Shown: positions 28,257 through 38,220, counted from the first letter of the stretch. The stretch is 64,000 nucleotides of DNA from Rhodospirillaceae bacterium (GCA_902557845.1 CACEBX010000002.1:62001-126000), one strand, 5' to 3'. The notes: generated by a model not told the origin, from the letters alone. A program made the numbers and translations.

Positions 28257-29813
28257 CTACTGTTTTAGTGTATTTATTAAGCTAGGAATAATATCGCTTT
28301 CCTTTAATCTACCTTGTAGTTTTTTTCCTTCTATTCTATCTACCTTGCTCCTGCTTCCTATAGTTGCAGAAATATTGTGAAGATCTATATAGCCTAAATT
28401 TCCTTTTAAAGAAAATAGGTTTTTCTTTAGTGCTTTTTGCATTTTAGTAGCATTAACTTTTGCTAGTAATACTTCCTTTCTTGACTTATATTTTTTGAGA
28501 ATTTCTGATATTTTTTCAATATCTTTTGCACTACTAGCTTTAAAAACATGAGGAAGATCACTTAAATGATTGTAATCTTGAAATGTCAATACTGGTTTGC
28601 CAAATAAGGCTGCCTCATATAAAGCTGAGCTAGATATTGCAATAACCATAGCACAGTTTTCTGATAAATATTTACCACTAACAGTTGGATGAACTAGTTC
28701 TACATTAGGAAGTCTATTAATAAACCTGTAAAACTTAAGGTTTCTTACATTCATAGCAAAATAATGTTCCTTAACTATTAGTTTGTATTCAATAGGAAGA
28801 GATAAAGCACACTCTAAAATAAGATTGAGTTGATCATGTGCCCAACTTAAATTGAGAGATGTATATTCAGGAACTTGCTGCAAAGGGAAAAAAACTTTAT
28901 TTTCTAAAGATTTTTTTAAAAAGGTTTTTTTTGAATATAAATCATTATATGTTTGATTAATAATACCATTAAATAAATATTTTGTATTAATCATGAAAGG
29001 AATACCTTGTTTAAACTTTTGTTTATTTTTATAAAATGAAACAAGATCAGATCTAATTTTTTTTATAATATAACCGCATATATTACTAATAGAAGTTGTT
29101 CTTAAACCAGTATTAATCATCTTATTTGATAAATCAGACTTCCTTTTAATAGGTTTGTTTTTGTCTTGTTGATTTAATTTTATTTTTTTAAAATTTTTAA
29201 TTTTTTTTGCAAGATTACTTGGCATAGTTCCAATATCATCTGTGGCCCAATAGTAAAGGTCTTCTATTCTTCCAACAGTTAATATTCTTACAGGTATGTT
29301 GCGTTTTTTTGCTATAAACTTAAGTGGACTAACATCTAAACTGAACATACCACCTGCTTTTATAATTAGATTTGGGTTTATTTTATCTAATTGTTTTTGC
29401 CATAATTCAAAGCCAAAAATAATAGCATTTAGCCTGTTGTTATAATTAAAGTTTTTTGCAATCTTGCTTATTGCATGATTGGGAGCAGATATAAAGTAGT
29501 TATAACCTGATTGTCTGTCAGCAAAAATTATTTTTTTTGTTAAATTACATTTGTAATAACTTTCAAAGTATTTTAGCTTTTTAAAACTAACGGTCCCTTG
29601 TAGTTTTTTTTCAACTATATAATCATATACATTAGGAATTCTTAAGATATTTATTTTATGTTTAAATTGATTTAAATTATTTTGATAATACTCAAATAGG
29701 GACTGGTTTGCTGTTACTAAATGAATCTCAGCACCATAATTTTTAACTAATGACTCACCTAGTGGTTTCCAAAGCCATTTATGAACATTATTTACTATAA
29801 TAAGAATTTTCAT
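28257..29813 (-). CDS. Capsule-type glycosyltransferase
   Basis: A 518-residue protein. Residues about 330-480 match the Capsule_synth pattern: FPLQQVPEYTSL, YKLIVKEHYFAM, LVHPTVSGKYL, and AISSSALYEAALFGKPVLTFQDY, which corresponds to the donor-binding segment. The N-terminal half begins MKILIIVNNVHKWLWKPLG and is GT-B-like. It is related to, but longer than, the protein at 22707-24173. It is monocistronic on the minus strand, between tRNA-Thr and the amidotransferase module. The sugar transferred is unknown. Confidence 0.72.
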   Translation of the reverse strand: MKILIIVNNVHKWLWKPLGESLVKNYGAEIHLVTANQSLFEYYQNNLNQFKHKINILRIPNVYDYIVEKKLQGTVSFKKLKYFESYYKCNLTKKIIFADRQSGYNYFISAPNHAISKIAKNFNYNNRLNAIIFGFELWQKQLDKINPNLIIKAGGMFSLDVSPLKFIAKKRNIPVRILTVGRIEDLYYWATDDIGTMPSNLAKKIKNFKKIKLNQQDKNKPIKRKSDLSNKMINTGLRTTSISNICGYIIKKIRSDLVSFYKNKQKFKQGIPFMINTKYLFNGIINQTYNDLYSKKTFLKKSLENKVFFPLQQVPEYTSLNLSWAHDQLNLILECALSLPIEYKLIVKEHYFAMNVRNLKFYRFINRLPNVELVHPTVSGKYLSENCAMVIAISSSALYEAALFGKPVLTFQDYNHLSDLPHVFKASSAKDIEKISEILKKYKSRKEVLLAKVNATKMQKALKKNLFSLKGNLGYIDLHNISATIGSRSKVDRIEGKKLQGRLKESDIIPSLINTLKQ

Positions 29814-29969
29814 TAGAGGAGTTTAGCTTATAGTTTATGAAATTAAAATGTTTATCATAAATGTATTTATTAGTTTTTTTACAATTAATATATAAAATAT
29901 ACATTTCTCATTACTTTCAAATACTAGATGATATAATTAATTAATATTTTTAAAATAGAGCTACTAGTA

Positions 29970-31094
29970 ATGAAATATTGTAAAACTTGTCTAATAAATG
30001 ATCTAAGACCTAATGGTAAATTTATGAAAGATGGTAACTGTTTTCCTTGCCACTATTATAAAACTAAAAAAATAAATTGGGATGCAAGATTATTTAGTTT
30101 AAAAAAAATAATAAATAAATATAAGGCTAGAGGTAAAAGTTATGATTGTTTGTTAGGGGTAAGTGGTGGAAAAGACAGTACTAGACAAGCCTTATGGACT
30201 CGCGAAAAGCTTGGACTTAAGCCATTATTGATATCAGTAAGTTATCCACCTTTACAATCAACTGAACTAGGTTACCAAAATCTAGGAAATCTTTTAAAAT
30301 TAGGATTTGATATAGTTACTATCCAACCAGCTCCACAAACTGCATGTAAATTAAGTAAAAAGGCTTTTTTAGAATTAGGAAATATTTTATCTTACACAGA
30401 ATTAGCACTTTTTTCTCAGGTACCAACATATGCAATAGAGTCAGGGATAAACCTTATTTTATGGGGAGAAAATGTTAGTATACAATTAGGCGAAACTCAA
30501 AGATTGAGTGATGATATTTTTGATGGAAACCATTTAAGTAAAATAAACACATTGTCTAAAGTTAAAAAAATTAATTTTCCTTCTATTTCAAGTAAAGCTC
30601 ACTTATGTAACTATACTTATCCTAGTGAAAAAGCATTTAAAACAAATAATATATCTATAGTTTTTTTAGGCCCTGCTATTAAAACCTGGAGCATGCTTAA
30701 TAATGGATTAACATCAGTGTTAAATGGATTAAAAACCAACTTAAGACCTCCTTCAATTACTGGCGACTATACACAGGTTGCTATGTTAGATGAGGATTTC
30801 TCAAATATTAATAATATGATTAAATATTATAAATTTGGATTTGGAAGAGCTACTGATTATGTATGCGAAAGTGTTAGAATGAAATATATAAGCAGAAATG
30901 AGGCAATAAAGATTATAAAAAAATATGATGGAGTTTGTTCTGATAAAATTATAAAAAATTATTGTAAATATATAAATATTCATGAGGATGAGTTCTGGCA
31001 TGTTATACATAAATTCACTAACAAGCACTTATTTAAGACATCAAATAAGAAAAGACCTATTCCTAAATTTGAAGTAGGAAAAAATTATGAATAG
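29970..31094 (+). CDS. N-acetyl sugar amidotransferase (WbpG/PseA family)
   Basis: A 374-residue PP-loop ATPase. An N-terminal zinc ribbon is likely, with Cys4, Cys7, Cys24 and Cys27. The ATP-binding loop VSGGKDST at residues 64-71 is intact. LILWGENVSIQLGET near 170 is conserved in WbpG/PseA-type enzymes, which convert an N-acetyl group to an acetamidino group on sugars such as legionaminic or mannuronic acid derivatives. It overlaps the HisH-like gene by 8 bases and is the first of four tightly packed genes. The ammonia would come from the HisH-like/HisF-like pair. Confidence 0.88.
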   Translation: MKYCKTCLINDLRPNGKFMKDGNCFPCHYYKTKKINWDARLFSLKKIINKYKARGKSYDCLLGVSGGKDSTRQALWTREKLGLKPLLISVSYPPLQSTELGYQNLGNLLKLGFDIVTIQPAPQTACKLSKKAFLELGNILSYTELALFSQVPTYAIESGINLILWGENVSIQLGETQRLSDDIFDGNHLSKINTLSKVKKINFPSISSKAHLCNYTYPSEKAFKTNNISIVFLGPAIKTWSMLNNGLTSVLNGLKTNLRPPSITGDYTQVAMLDEDFSNINNMIKYYKFGFGRATDYVCESVRMKYISRNEAIKIIKKYDGVCSDKIIKNYCKYINIHEDEFWHVIHKFTNKHLFKTSNKKRPIPKFEVGKNYE

Positions 31095-31680
31095 TGTTGG
31101 CATAATTGACCTCGGATATGGTAACCTTGGTTCTCTTTATAATGCAATATCTGAAATAACATATAATGTGGTAGTGTCTCAACAATATAAAGTATTAAAA
31201 AAATATGATATTCTAATTTTGCCTGGGGTAGGTAGTGCTGGAGTTTTTGCTAAAAATTTTAAAAAAACTGGGTTAAAAAATTTTATTTTGCAACATACCC
31301 AAAATAATAAGCAGTTAATTGCAATATGCTTGGGTTTTCATTTTTTATTTTCCTTTACTACAGAAGATGGTGGTGTAGAGGGATTAAATATTTTTCCTCA
31401 AAAAGTAACTAAAATTTTAAATAGGTCACATTACTCATCAAGGACTGGGTGGTTTAAAGTTTCTAAAACAAGACAGCTGGGAATAAAAAATAATAGCAGC
31501 TTTTTTTATTTTAATAATTCTTATGGAATAAAGGTAGAAAAAAATAATTTTAAAAATTTTGGTTCAAGTTCTAGTATATTAGCTTGGATTAAAAAAAATA
31601 ATATAGTTGGATTACAATTTCATCCGGAAAAAAGCCAACTCAATGGAAAAATAGTTTTAAATTACTTGGTTAATAGATAG
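31087..31680 (+). CDS. HisH-like glutamine amidotransferase of the sugar amidination module
   Basis: A 197-residue class I glutaminase of the HisH family. The oxyanion/nucleophile motif is ICLGFHF with Cys81, and the His179-Glu181 pair is in FHPEKSQ. ILPGVGSAG near residue 44 is conserved. It is a paralogue of histidine-pathway HisH recruited to sugar amidination, as in WbpG-HisH-HisF sets; no other his genes are present. It supplies ammonia through the HisF-like partner encoded 1 base downstream. Confidence 0.88.
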   Translation: MNSVGIIDLGYGNLGSLYNAISEITYNVVVSQQYKVLKKYDILILPGVGSAGVFAKNFKKTGLKNFILQHTQNNKQLIAICLGFHFLFSFTTEDGGVEGLNIFPQKVTKILNRSHYSSRTGWFKVSKTRQLGIKNNSSFFYFNNSYGIKVEKNNFKNFGSSSSILAWIKKNNIVGLQFHPEKSQLNGKIVLNYLVNR

Positions 31681-31681
31681 A

Positions 31682-32404
31682 GTGAAAAAAAGATTAATAG
31701 CATCAGTATTTATTTTTAATGATAAGTGTTATCAAACCATCTCTTATAATAACTATAGACCTTTAGGAGATATAAAAAATATTTTACAAATTTTAGATAG
31801 GCATCAAGTTGATGAGATTTTTATATTAGATAGAAATAAAAATAAAGGGTTAAATTTAATAATTCTTGAAAAAATTAGAACCTCCAAAGTATTTACTCCC
31901 ATAATCTATTCTGGGGCCATAAAAACGTGTCAAGATGTAAAAGAAATACTAAAATATGGTGTAGATAGAATAGCAATCAATAGCAGTCTATGGGATGAGA
32001 AAAAAACTTTAGATATAATAGGTGCAATAGGGAAACAAGGAGTTATAGGTGTGCTTCCATTCAAAATAATCAATAATGAAATATTTTTTTTCTACAGCCA
32101 AGATAGAATATTCAAAAAATTAGACAGTATCTTTTTAGACTTTATAAGAAACCTTAAAATAGAAATTTTATTAATAGATACTTTAGCCGATGGTTTTTTG
32201 AAAGGTTTTAATATTAAAATATTAAATTACTTTAATTCTTCTCAACTCATTTTACAGGGTGGAGTTTTATCTGAAATTCAAAAATTTAATAAAAAAAATA
32301 TCGTAGGTATTGCAGTAGAGAACAGACTTCTATGGAAAGAACATTACGCTATCAATTTAAGAAGTAAAAATAACTTCTTTATAAATAAAAATATAAACTT
32401 ATGA
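31682..32404 (+). CDS. HisF-like cyclase-fold partner of the sugar amidination module
   Basis: A 240-residue TIM-barrel protein resembling HisF. The start is GTG at 31682, one base after the HisH-like stop. The first catalytic aspartate of true HisF (in LDV) is replaced by a Phe in SVFIFND, as is usual in polysaccharide-locus paralogues that no longer make imidazole. The barrel likely serves to channel ammonia from the HisH-like protein to the WbpG-like enzyme. LLIDTLADGFLKG near residue 160 and ILQGGVLSE near 196 are the phosphate-loop segments. It overlaps the next gene by 4 bases. Confidence 0.82.
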   Translation: MKKRLIASVFIFNDKCYQTISYNNYRPLGDIKNILQILDRHQVDEIFILDRNKNKGLNLIILEKIRTSKVFTPIIYSGAIKTCQDVKEILKYGVDRIAINSSLWDEKKTLDIIGAIGKQGVIGVLPFKIINNEIFFFYSQDRIFKKLDSIFLDFIRNLKIEILLIDTLADGFLKGFNIKILNYFNSSQLILQGGVLSEIQKFNKKNIVGIAVENRLLWKEHYAINLRSKNNFFINKNINL

Positions 32405-33579
32405 AAGAGAATGATACTGTAAGCTGTATAAAATGTTTATATACATCTAATCATGCCTTTGGTATCGCTTTTAATGAATATGGACTTTGTACAGGCTGTC
32501 AAATTCATGAGGAAAAAAACTCTTTACAGTGGGCTGAAAGAAAAAACGATGTATTACGTCTTATTAAAAATTATAAATCAAAAAAAAATAATCATGATTG
32601 TATTATTCATGTAGATAGTAGCGCAGAGTCTTATTACACAGTTCATTTAGTAAAAAACATATTAGGCTTAGAACCATTACTAGTGAGTTATAATTCTCAC
32701 TTCTATAATGATATTGGTATTACTAACTTGGCTAATCTAAAAACAGTTTTTAATTGTGATTTTATACAATACTCTCTTAATCTTATACAATACAAAAAAA
32801 TTGTAAAACAATCATTATTAAAATTTAAGCATATTTTATGGCCCTATATAGCAGGAAAAACCTCATTTCCAGTAAGGCTTGCTGTAGAAAAAAAAATTCC
32901 ACTTATTATTTGGGGAGGGCTTCAGACTATAGAGCAAGTTGGAATGTTTTCCCATCTAGATAATATACAGATGTCAAGATGGCATAGGAAAGAACACGAA
33001 TTATTTGGCATTGATGAAAATAACTTTATAGATACAGGAGACCTAATTAACAGTAATGACTTACATTCTTTTAGATATCCAGATGATTCTGATATATTTA
33101 ATAATGGAATATTAGGTATTTATTTAAGTAATTATTTTAAATGGGATCCTTGGAAACAAAACAAAGAAATGCTTAAATTTAATTTTAAACCAGAGAACCA
33201 TCTAAGAAGCTTTGACCCATATGAATACTCAGGATGTTCTGTTTTCATGAATATTCATGATATATCTAAAGTAATTAGAAGGGGCTATCCTAAAGTTGTT
33301 GATCAACTATCAAGAGAAATAAGATTTAAAAGAATAAGTAAAAGTTATGCTGAAAAAGCTTATAAATACTACTCAAGAATACCTGAAAAAAGCATTCAAA
33401 GATTTTTTGATTTTTTAGGAATGGAAAAAAGTTCAACTCATTGGATAAAAAAGTTTTTTTTTAATTATAATAAAAGCAGGAGTAGCGTAAATATCAAACA
33501 GAGCTCCAATTTAAAAAGTAATTTTAGAAAAATACCAAAAAAATTCTTTATGTCTTATGGAAAAGGTATATTTTTATAA
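32401..33579 (+). CDS. WbpG/PseA-like protein with degenerate ATP loop
   Basis: A 392-residue homologue of the amidotransferase at 29970-31094. The N-terminal cysteines are kept (9, 12, 30, 33), as are a WGGLQTIEQVG segment and the domain order. The PP-loop that should read VSGGKDS is VDSSAES (residues 71-77), losing both glycines, the lysine and the aspartate. It probably cannot activate a substrate with ATP in the usual way. It may be a structural or substrate-binding partner of the intact copy, or may have a new activity. It ends the four-gene module and is complete, with no frameshift. Confidence 0.8.
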   Translation: MKENDTVSCIKCLYTSNHAFGIAFNEYGLCTGCQIHEEKNSLQWAERKNDVLRLIKNYKSKKNNHDCIIHVDSSAESYYTVHLVKNILGLEPLLVSYNSHFYNDIGITNLANLKTVFNCDFIQYSLNLIQYKKIVKQSLLKFKHILWPYIAGKTSFPVRLAVEKKIPLIIWGGLQTIEQVGMFSHLDNIQMSRWHRKEHELFGIDENNFIDTGDLINSNDLHSFRYPDDSDIFNNGILGIYLSNYFKWDPWKQNKEMLKFNFKPENHLRSFDPYEYSGCSVFMNIHDISKVIRRGYPKVVDQLSREIRFKRISKSYAEKAYKYYSRIPEKSIQRFFDFLGMEKSSTHWIKKFFFNYNKSRSSVNIKQSSNLKSNFRKIPKKFFMSYGKGIFL

Positions 33580-33683
33580 TATGTGATATTTCTAATTTAA
33601 GCAGAATTTAAAAATTTTTCATAATCTGAATACTTTAATAAAACACTTTCATACATCTTAAAAATATGTTCAACAGCTTTACA

Positions 33684-34445
33684 CTATCTGTGTAGTTTTG
33701 ATAGTTCGTAAAAAAAAATAGCGGCCGCAGTTGAGACATTTAGGCTGTCTAATTCATTTTTAATAGGTATTTTTAGTAATAAATCACAATTATCCTTAGT
33801 TAATCTTCTTAACCCTTTTCCTTCTGATCCTAATACTATTAAAATTTTATCATCTTTTTTATATTTGCTAAAAAAACTATGAGTATCTGACTTTGCTTTT
33901 GAATCTGCTCCTATAACCCACCAATTATTTTTTTTAAATTTTTTTATGCTAGCCACTGCATTTACAGTTGAATATCTATTAACTTTATCGAATGTTCCAC
34001 ATGCATTATTAACTAAATAGCTATTTTCTATCAGTGAACCGTCTTCTACTGTAATTATGAAATCTATATTAAATCCATATGCAGACCTATATATTGCGCC
34101 AATATTATTCGGATCCGTAATTTTTTCAATAAGAACTCCTACTGTGAAACTATTATTTTTCAATAATTTATCTATAGGTAAATGCTCTAGTTTCTTTACT
34201 AAAATTGCAACTCCTTGATGTTTTACTTCTTTTCCTAACTTATTTTCAAAATATTTTTTACTAGTTTTTTCAATTTGAAATTTTAAGTTTCTTTCTTTTA
34301 ATAAAAACTGTATTTCCTGTTGAAGAACTATATTATCCTTTTCTATAATTATTCTTTTTATATTTCTATAAGGATTGCTTACTACAGATGAAACAGCATG
34401 CTTTCCATATACCCAATAAAAGTTATCTTTAGTTTTAGAATTCAT
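33684..34445 (-). CDS. rlmB: 23S rRNA (guanosine-2'-O-)-methyltransferase (SpoU/TrmH family)
   Basis: A 253-residue SPOUT methyltransferase. The N-terminal substrate-binding domain (YWVYGKHAV at the start) is followed by the three SpoU motifs: EKITDPNNIGAIYRSA near residue 107, VLGSEGKGL near 201 and IPIKNELDSLNVSTAAA near 222. RlmB methylates G2251 of 23S rRNA. It is a housekeeping gene embedded in the glycan region, divergent from cysQ. Confidence 0.9.
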   Translation of the reverse strand: MNSKTKDNFYWVYGKHAVSSVVSNPYRNIKRIIIEKDNIVLQQEIQFLLKERNLKFQIEKTSKKYFENKLGKEVKHQGVAILVKKLEHLPIDKLLKNNSFTVGVLIEKITDPNNIGAIYRSAYGFNIDFIITVEDGSLIENSYLVNNACGTFDKVNRYSTVNAVASIKKFKKNNWWVIGADSKAKSDTHSFFSKYKKDDKILIVLGSEGKGLRRLTKDNCDLLLKIPIKNELDSLNVSTAAAIFFYELSKLHR

Positions 34446-34520
34446 ACATATATTAAAAAAATTTATATACTATAACGTTACTTTAATATAAATATATTGT
34501 AATCACTAAAATTTTCTAAA

Positions 34521-35345
34521 ATGCAAAATGATATAATAAATAAATTATTTAATGGAAAAAATATAGAAAATTTTTTTTTAGACTTAGTTTTTCAATGTTT
34601 TAATTATTTAGAAAATAATAAAATCAAAAAATTACAAAATAAGCATGATGGGACACCTGTGAGTGATGCAGATATAGAAATAGATAATATTTTATATGAC
34701 TCTTTATCTAGGCTAAATAATAAAATTCCAATAATAAGCGAAGAAAGAGTGCATTCTAATGACAGTTTTCTGTTTGAATGCTATTGGCTCATAGATCCGA
34801 TAGACGGTACTAGAGAATTTATATCAGGAGGAACTGAATTTACCATTAATGTTTGTTTAATTTATAAAGGACAACCAATACTTGGTCTTATAGCACACCC
34901 TCCTAAAAAAAAAATATGGCTTTCATTTGAAAAGCACCTTTTAGTTTCAGATAAAAGTGGCTATTTAAATCCTATTATAAAAAGTAATTTTATATTTAAA
35001 ACTCCTAACATAGTTACCTCGAAATATACTGATTTAGAAACTAATAACTTTATTGACAATATTTTAAAAAAAAACGTCATAAAATTGTCATCTTCACTAA
35101 AATTTTGTTATCTAGTAGAAGGAAAGGCATGTTTGTATCCTAGGTTATCTGTAATAAAAAAATGGGATATTGCTGCTGGACATGCATTAATTAACTCTGT
35201 TGGAGGGTCATTAATTAAGAAGGATGGTAAAGACTATACTTATGACTATAATAAAGATACTTCTTCCCCATTCTTAGCAACAAATAACAAGGATACATTA
35301 AAAAATATAACCTTTAATACTCCTATTGCCAGTTATTTTACTTAG
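34521..35345 (+). CDS. cysQ: 3'(2'),5'-bisphosphate nucleotidase
   Basis: A 274-residue inositol-monophosphatase-fold enzyme. PVSDADIEID near residue 49, IISEERVH near 73, and the metal motif WLIDPIDGTREFI near 92 are those of CysQ, which hydrolyses PAP left after sulfotransfer from PAPS. KKWDIAAGHALI near 213 gives the last metal aspartate. With sat and cysC in the same region, it completes a sulfate donor cycle. It is 3 bases before the O-antigen ligase-like gene. Confidence 0.9.
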   Translation: MQNDIINKLFNGKNIENFFLDLVFQCFNYLENNKIKKLQNKHDGTPVSDADIEIDNILYDSLSRLNNKIPIISEERVHSNDSFLFECYWLIDPIDGTREFISGGTEFTINVCLIYKGQPILGLIAHPPKKKIWLSFEKHLLVSDKSGYLNPIIKSNFIFKTPNIVTSKYTDLETNNFIDNILKKNVIKLSSSLKFCYLVEGKACLYPRLSVIKKWDIAAGHALINSVGGSLIKKDGKDYTYDYNKDTSSPFLATNNKDTLKNITFNTPIASYFT

Positions 35346-35348
35346 AGC

Positions 35349-36740
35349 ATGCTAAATATGTCAGGATGGAATAATATTAGTATTACAAACATAGTATTTA
35401 GTTTTTTGAGTGTAACTATAATTCCTATATCTGTTTTTGTACCAGTAGGACTTTGGATCCCTCTAGTGTTCTCTGCGATAGTTTTATTTTGTTTTGAAAA
35501 TAAAAAAACTATTTACTTAAACATCAATTCTAATATAGAGATTTTATTGTTGTTATTTTTAGCTTATGCAGGATTAAGTCTAATATGGACAATAAACTTA
35601 CCACATGCAAAAGAATTTTTTTTTCATCTATTAGTTTTATATTTGTCTTTTAAAATATTAATAGTGCATAGCTCTAAAATTACAAATCTTAATAAGATAA
35701 AAACTCTATTATTCTATTCTTTTAATCTGAGCAGCATCATAGCTATATGTGATATGCATTTTTATTTAGGTGCAAAATCAATGTTAACTTACTTATTTGA
35801 ATTAGTTTTTACTCAAAAAGATATTTGGAGTTTCTCTTTTACTGAATTAAATAACTACAGGTTACAAGTTAAAGATGGCATGTTCTCAGGAGTATACAAC
35901 CGTGGCTTATCTTTCTCCTTAGTGTTTGGTTTCATACTCTGTAATATTTTTTACAATAAAAAACTGCATCTAAGTATAATATTATTAAACTTTTCTACTC
36001 TCATATTAGTTGGAGAAAGTTTCAGTGTACAAATTATACTATATCTATCTTTGTTTATAATATTTTTGTTGAAGTTTTTTAAAGGGCTTTTTGTCCCTGT
36101 TTTTACAATAGTTATTTCATTATACTTTATACTTTCACCACTTCTTTTAAATATCACCAATGAAAGCAAATGGAGTAATGACTATTATATAACTTCAATA
36201 GAAATACGCAAATTAAAGGATACTAAAACGACAGATTTATTAATGGCTAATTATAAAGATATTAGAAATGTTGCTAAAAAATCTTATCTTATTTTTAAAT
36301 CTAAAATTTTGCATCGAACTATGATTTGGTCTTATACTTCAGATAAAATAAAAGAAAATATTTTTTTTGGAAAAGGCCTATTTAGTTCTAGAAAGTTAGG
36401 AGAAACTGATACTATTGAGTTAGTAGACAAGACACGTGATAACGAAATAATTTTATATCCATCAATTCCTTTGCATCCTCATAATAGTGTATTACAAATT
36501 TGGTTAGAGCTAGGAATTATTGGAGTATTTTTATATCTTAGCCTTCATTTATTTATCTGGTTTTTTCTTTGTAAAAAACTGAAGCTTAATAATATAAAAG
36601 ATATTATAACCGCTTTGCCGTTCTTTTCCGTGCTAATTATAAATCAAATAAGTTTTGGAGCATTTCAAACTTGGTGGCTAGCCGCAACTGCATATTTTGT
36701 AATATTTATTAATATATTTTTAAAAACTAAATCTAATTAG
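35349..36740 (+). CDS. O-antigen ligase/polymerase (Wzy/WaaL-like) membrane protein
   Basis: A 463-residue protein with about ten hydrophobic segments. A large periplasmic loop (residues about 270-380) ends in PLHPHNSVLQIWLELG, the motif containing the histidine conserved in Wzy_C/WaaL proteins, and KENIFFGKGLF precedes it. Such proteins polymerise O-units or join O-antigen to lipid A core. It directly follows cysQ and closes the glycan locus. Polymerase and ligase cannot be told apart by eye. Its 3' end overlaps the converging EamA-like gene by 8 bases. Confidence 0.85.
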   Translation: MLNMSGWNNISITNIVFSFLSVTIIPISVFVPVGLWIPLVFSAIVLFCFENKKTIYLNINSNIEILLLLFLAYAGLSLIWTINLPHAKEFFFHLLVLYLSFKILIVHSSKITNLNKIKTLLFYSFNLSSIIAICDMHFYLGAKSMLTYLFELVFTQKDIWSFSFTELNNYRLQVKDGMFSGVYNRGLSFSLVFGFILCNIFYNKKLHLSIILLNFSTLILVGESFSVQIILYLSLFIIFLLKFFKGLFVPVFTIVISLYFILSPLLLNITNESKWSNDYYITSIEIRKLKDTKTTDLLMANYKDIRNVAKKSYLIFKSKILHRTMIWSYTSDKIKENIFFGKGLFSSRKLGETDTIELVDKTRDNEIILYPSIPLHPHNSVLQIWLELGIIGVFLYLSLHLFIWFFLCKKLKLNNIKDIITALPFFSVLIINQISFGAFQTWWLAATAYFVIFINIFLKTKSN

Positions 36741-37116
36741 TAATTTTAAAAGAAATTATAATTATACCTATAACTATAAAAAAAAGTCCTATCCAATAAC
36801 TATTAGAGAGGGTCTCCTTAAATAAAAAAATACTAGCTATGGGTATTATGACCATAGCTAAAGCAGTAAACGGATAGGCCAAACTTAAGGGAATTTTTTG
36901 TAGTAAATATAACCAATAAAATGTTGCTATTCCATACACAATCAACGCAATAAAAAAGTAAGGTATCTGCAAAATATGTATTATGAGAAAAAAAATATTA
37001 TTACTTTTATCTGCAATAATCTTTTCAGCTACCAAGGCTGTTTTCTTAAACAGGATCTGACCTGTACACATCAAAAAAACAAAAAATAATAGTTGAATGA
37101 TAGAAATTAGTTTCAA
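36733..37116 (-). CDS. Small EamA/SMR-like four-helix membrane protein (ArnE/F-like)
   Basis: A 127-residue protein with four hydrophobic segments. The YLLQKIPLSLAYPFTALAMVI segment spans the conserved third helix of the SMR/EamA superfamily, and FLFKETLSNSYWIG follows as in ArnE/ArnF and related flippase subunits. Its size and place at the edge of a glycan locus suggest movement of a lipid-linked sugar. Drug export is the alternative. It is expressed from the strand opposite to the ligase-like gene. Confidence 0.72.
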   Translation of the reverse strand: MKLISIIQLLFFVFLMCTGQILFKKTALVAEKIIADKSNNIFFLIIHILQIPYFFIALIVYGIATFYWLYLLQKIPLSLAYPFTALAMVIIPIASIFLFKETLSNSYWIGLFFIVIGIIIISFKITN

Positions 37117-37161
37117 TTTTTTTTCCTACAAGTTTATATAATTATTTAACTCTAACAAATG

Positions 37162-37248
37162 TGGTGCCCACTCCCGGACTCGAACCGGGACGTCCTTACG
37201 GACAAGGGATTTTAAGTCCCTTGCGTCTACCTATTCCGCCAAGTGGGC
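37162..37248 (-). tRNA. tRNA-Leu (TAA)
   Basis: The minus strand gives an 87-nt type II tRNA with acceptor GCCCACT pairing with AGTGGGC, anticodon TAA in the CTTAAAA loop, a long variable arm (TGTCCGTAAGGACG), a GGTTCGAGTCC T-arm and an encoded CCA. Confidence 0.97.
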
Positions 37249-37254
37249 AAACGT

Positions 37255-38013
37255 TTACTCTAAAAATTGAATCTTAGCTTTGGTTAGATATTTACACAAT
37301 AGTTTTATTGCATTATTTATGCTTTTGTTTTCATATCCTCTAAAAATTATAGTAGTTCCAATATTAGGAGGTGTGTAAAAAGGATAACTTCCTATATCTA
37401 TTTTTTTATAATTTGATTGTAGAGTTGATAAAAATTCTGCAATATCTCCTTCAGGCTTTAGTATTTTTATGCTTTTAGAAAATATTTTTTTTCCTTTATT
37501 TAATTGTGGCTCAATATCTTCTAAAAACATAGCTTGCATGATTTTGGGAACACCTGCTAAAACCCAAACATTTTTAACTTTAAATCCTGGTGCTGAACTA
37601 ACAGAGTTTTTAATTAATTTTGCTTTAGTTGGAATTTTTGCCATTTTTAATCTGCTTTCATTTAACTCAATATCTAAATTTTTATAATGATCTATTAATA
37701 GCTTATGAGCTTTTTTATTTAATACTAATTTTCTCTTAAAAGCTATCGCAACACATTCAGCAGTAATATCGTCGTGCGTTGGCCCTATCCCTCCCGTAGT
37801 AAAAACATTATTATACATTTTTGATAATTCTCTTAAAGATTTAATAATTTGTTTTTTATCATCTCTAACTACTCTTACTTCTTTTAGGCTATATCCAAGA
37901 TCATTACATCTTGTTGCAATAAAATTAAGATTTGTATCTTGCGTCTTGCCTGACAAAATTTCATTGCCTATTATTAAAATAGCAACAGTATTGAATTCTT
38001 TATTTACTTTCAT
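37255..38013 (-). CDS. CinA/MoaB-like molybdopterin-binding domain protein
   Basis: A 252-residue protein with the MoaB/MogA/CinA-N fold. AILIIGNEILSGKTQDTN near residue 10 and FTTGGIGPTHDD near 65 are the signature segments of competence/damage-inducible CinA N-domains. The C-terminal amidase domain of full CinA is absent, and the last 80 residues form the usual extension. Family members act on nucleotides or pyridine nucleotide repair; some bind molybdopterin. It lies 6 bases from tRNA-Leu and is probably cotranscribed with it. Confidence 0.85.
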   Translation of the reverse strand: MKVNKEFNTVAILIIGNEILSGKTQDTNLNFIATRCNDLGYSLKEVRVVRDDKKQIIKSLRELSKMYNNVFTTGGIGPTHDDITAECVAIAFKRKLVLNKKAHKLLIDHYKNLDIELNESRLKMAKIPTKAKLIKNSVSSAPGFKVKNVWVLAGVPKIMQAMFLEDIEPQLNKGKKIFSKSIKILKPEGDIAEFLSTLQSNYKKIDIGSYPFYTPPNIGTTIIFRGYENKSINNAIKLLCKYLTKAKIQFLE

Positions 38014-38220
38014 AATAATAGTTTAAATTAGAATATTATAAAAAAAGTTAAAGTTATTTTTTTTTAATAAAATAAGTTTTTAAAAATTTTAGAATACAGT
38101 TAATATTGCTCTAATTAAAACGCAATGATAATATTTTATTGAATTAAAATAATTAAAAGTTTTTAAATATTTTTGAAAATAACTTATCTTATTATTTTAA
38201 TAGTTTAGGAACTAAAGTCT

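Noticed and set aside
35951-36169. Minus-strand 72-codon open frame
   Set aside because: It is antisense to the O-antigen ligase-like gene and shows no independent support.
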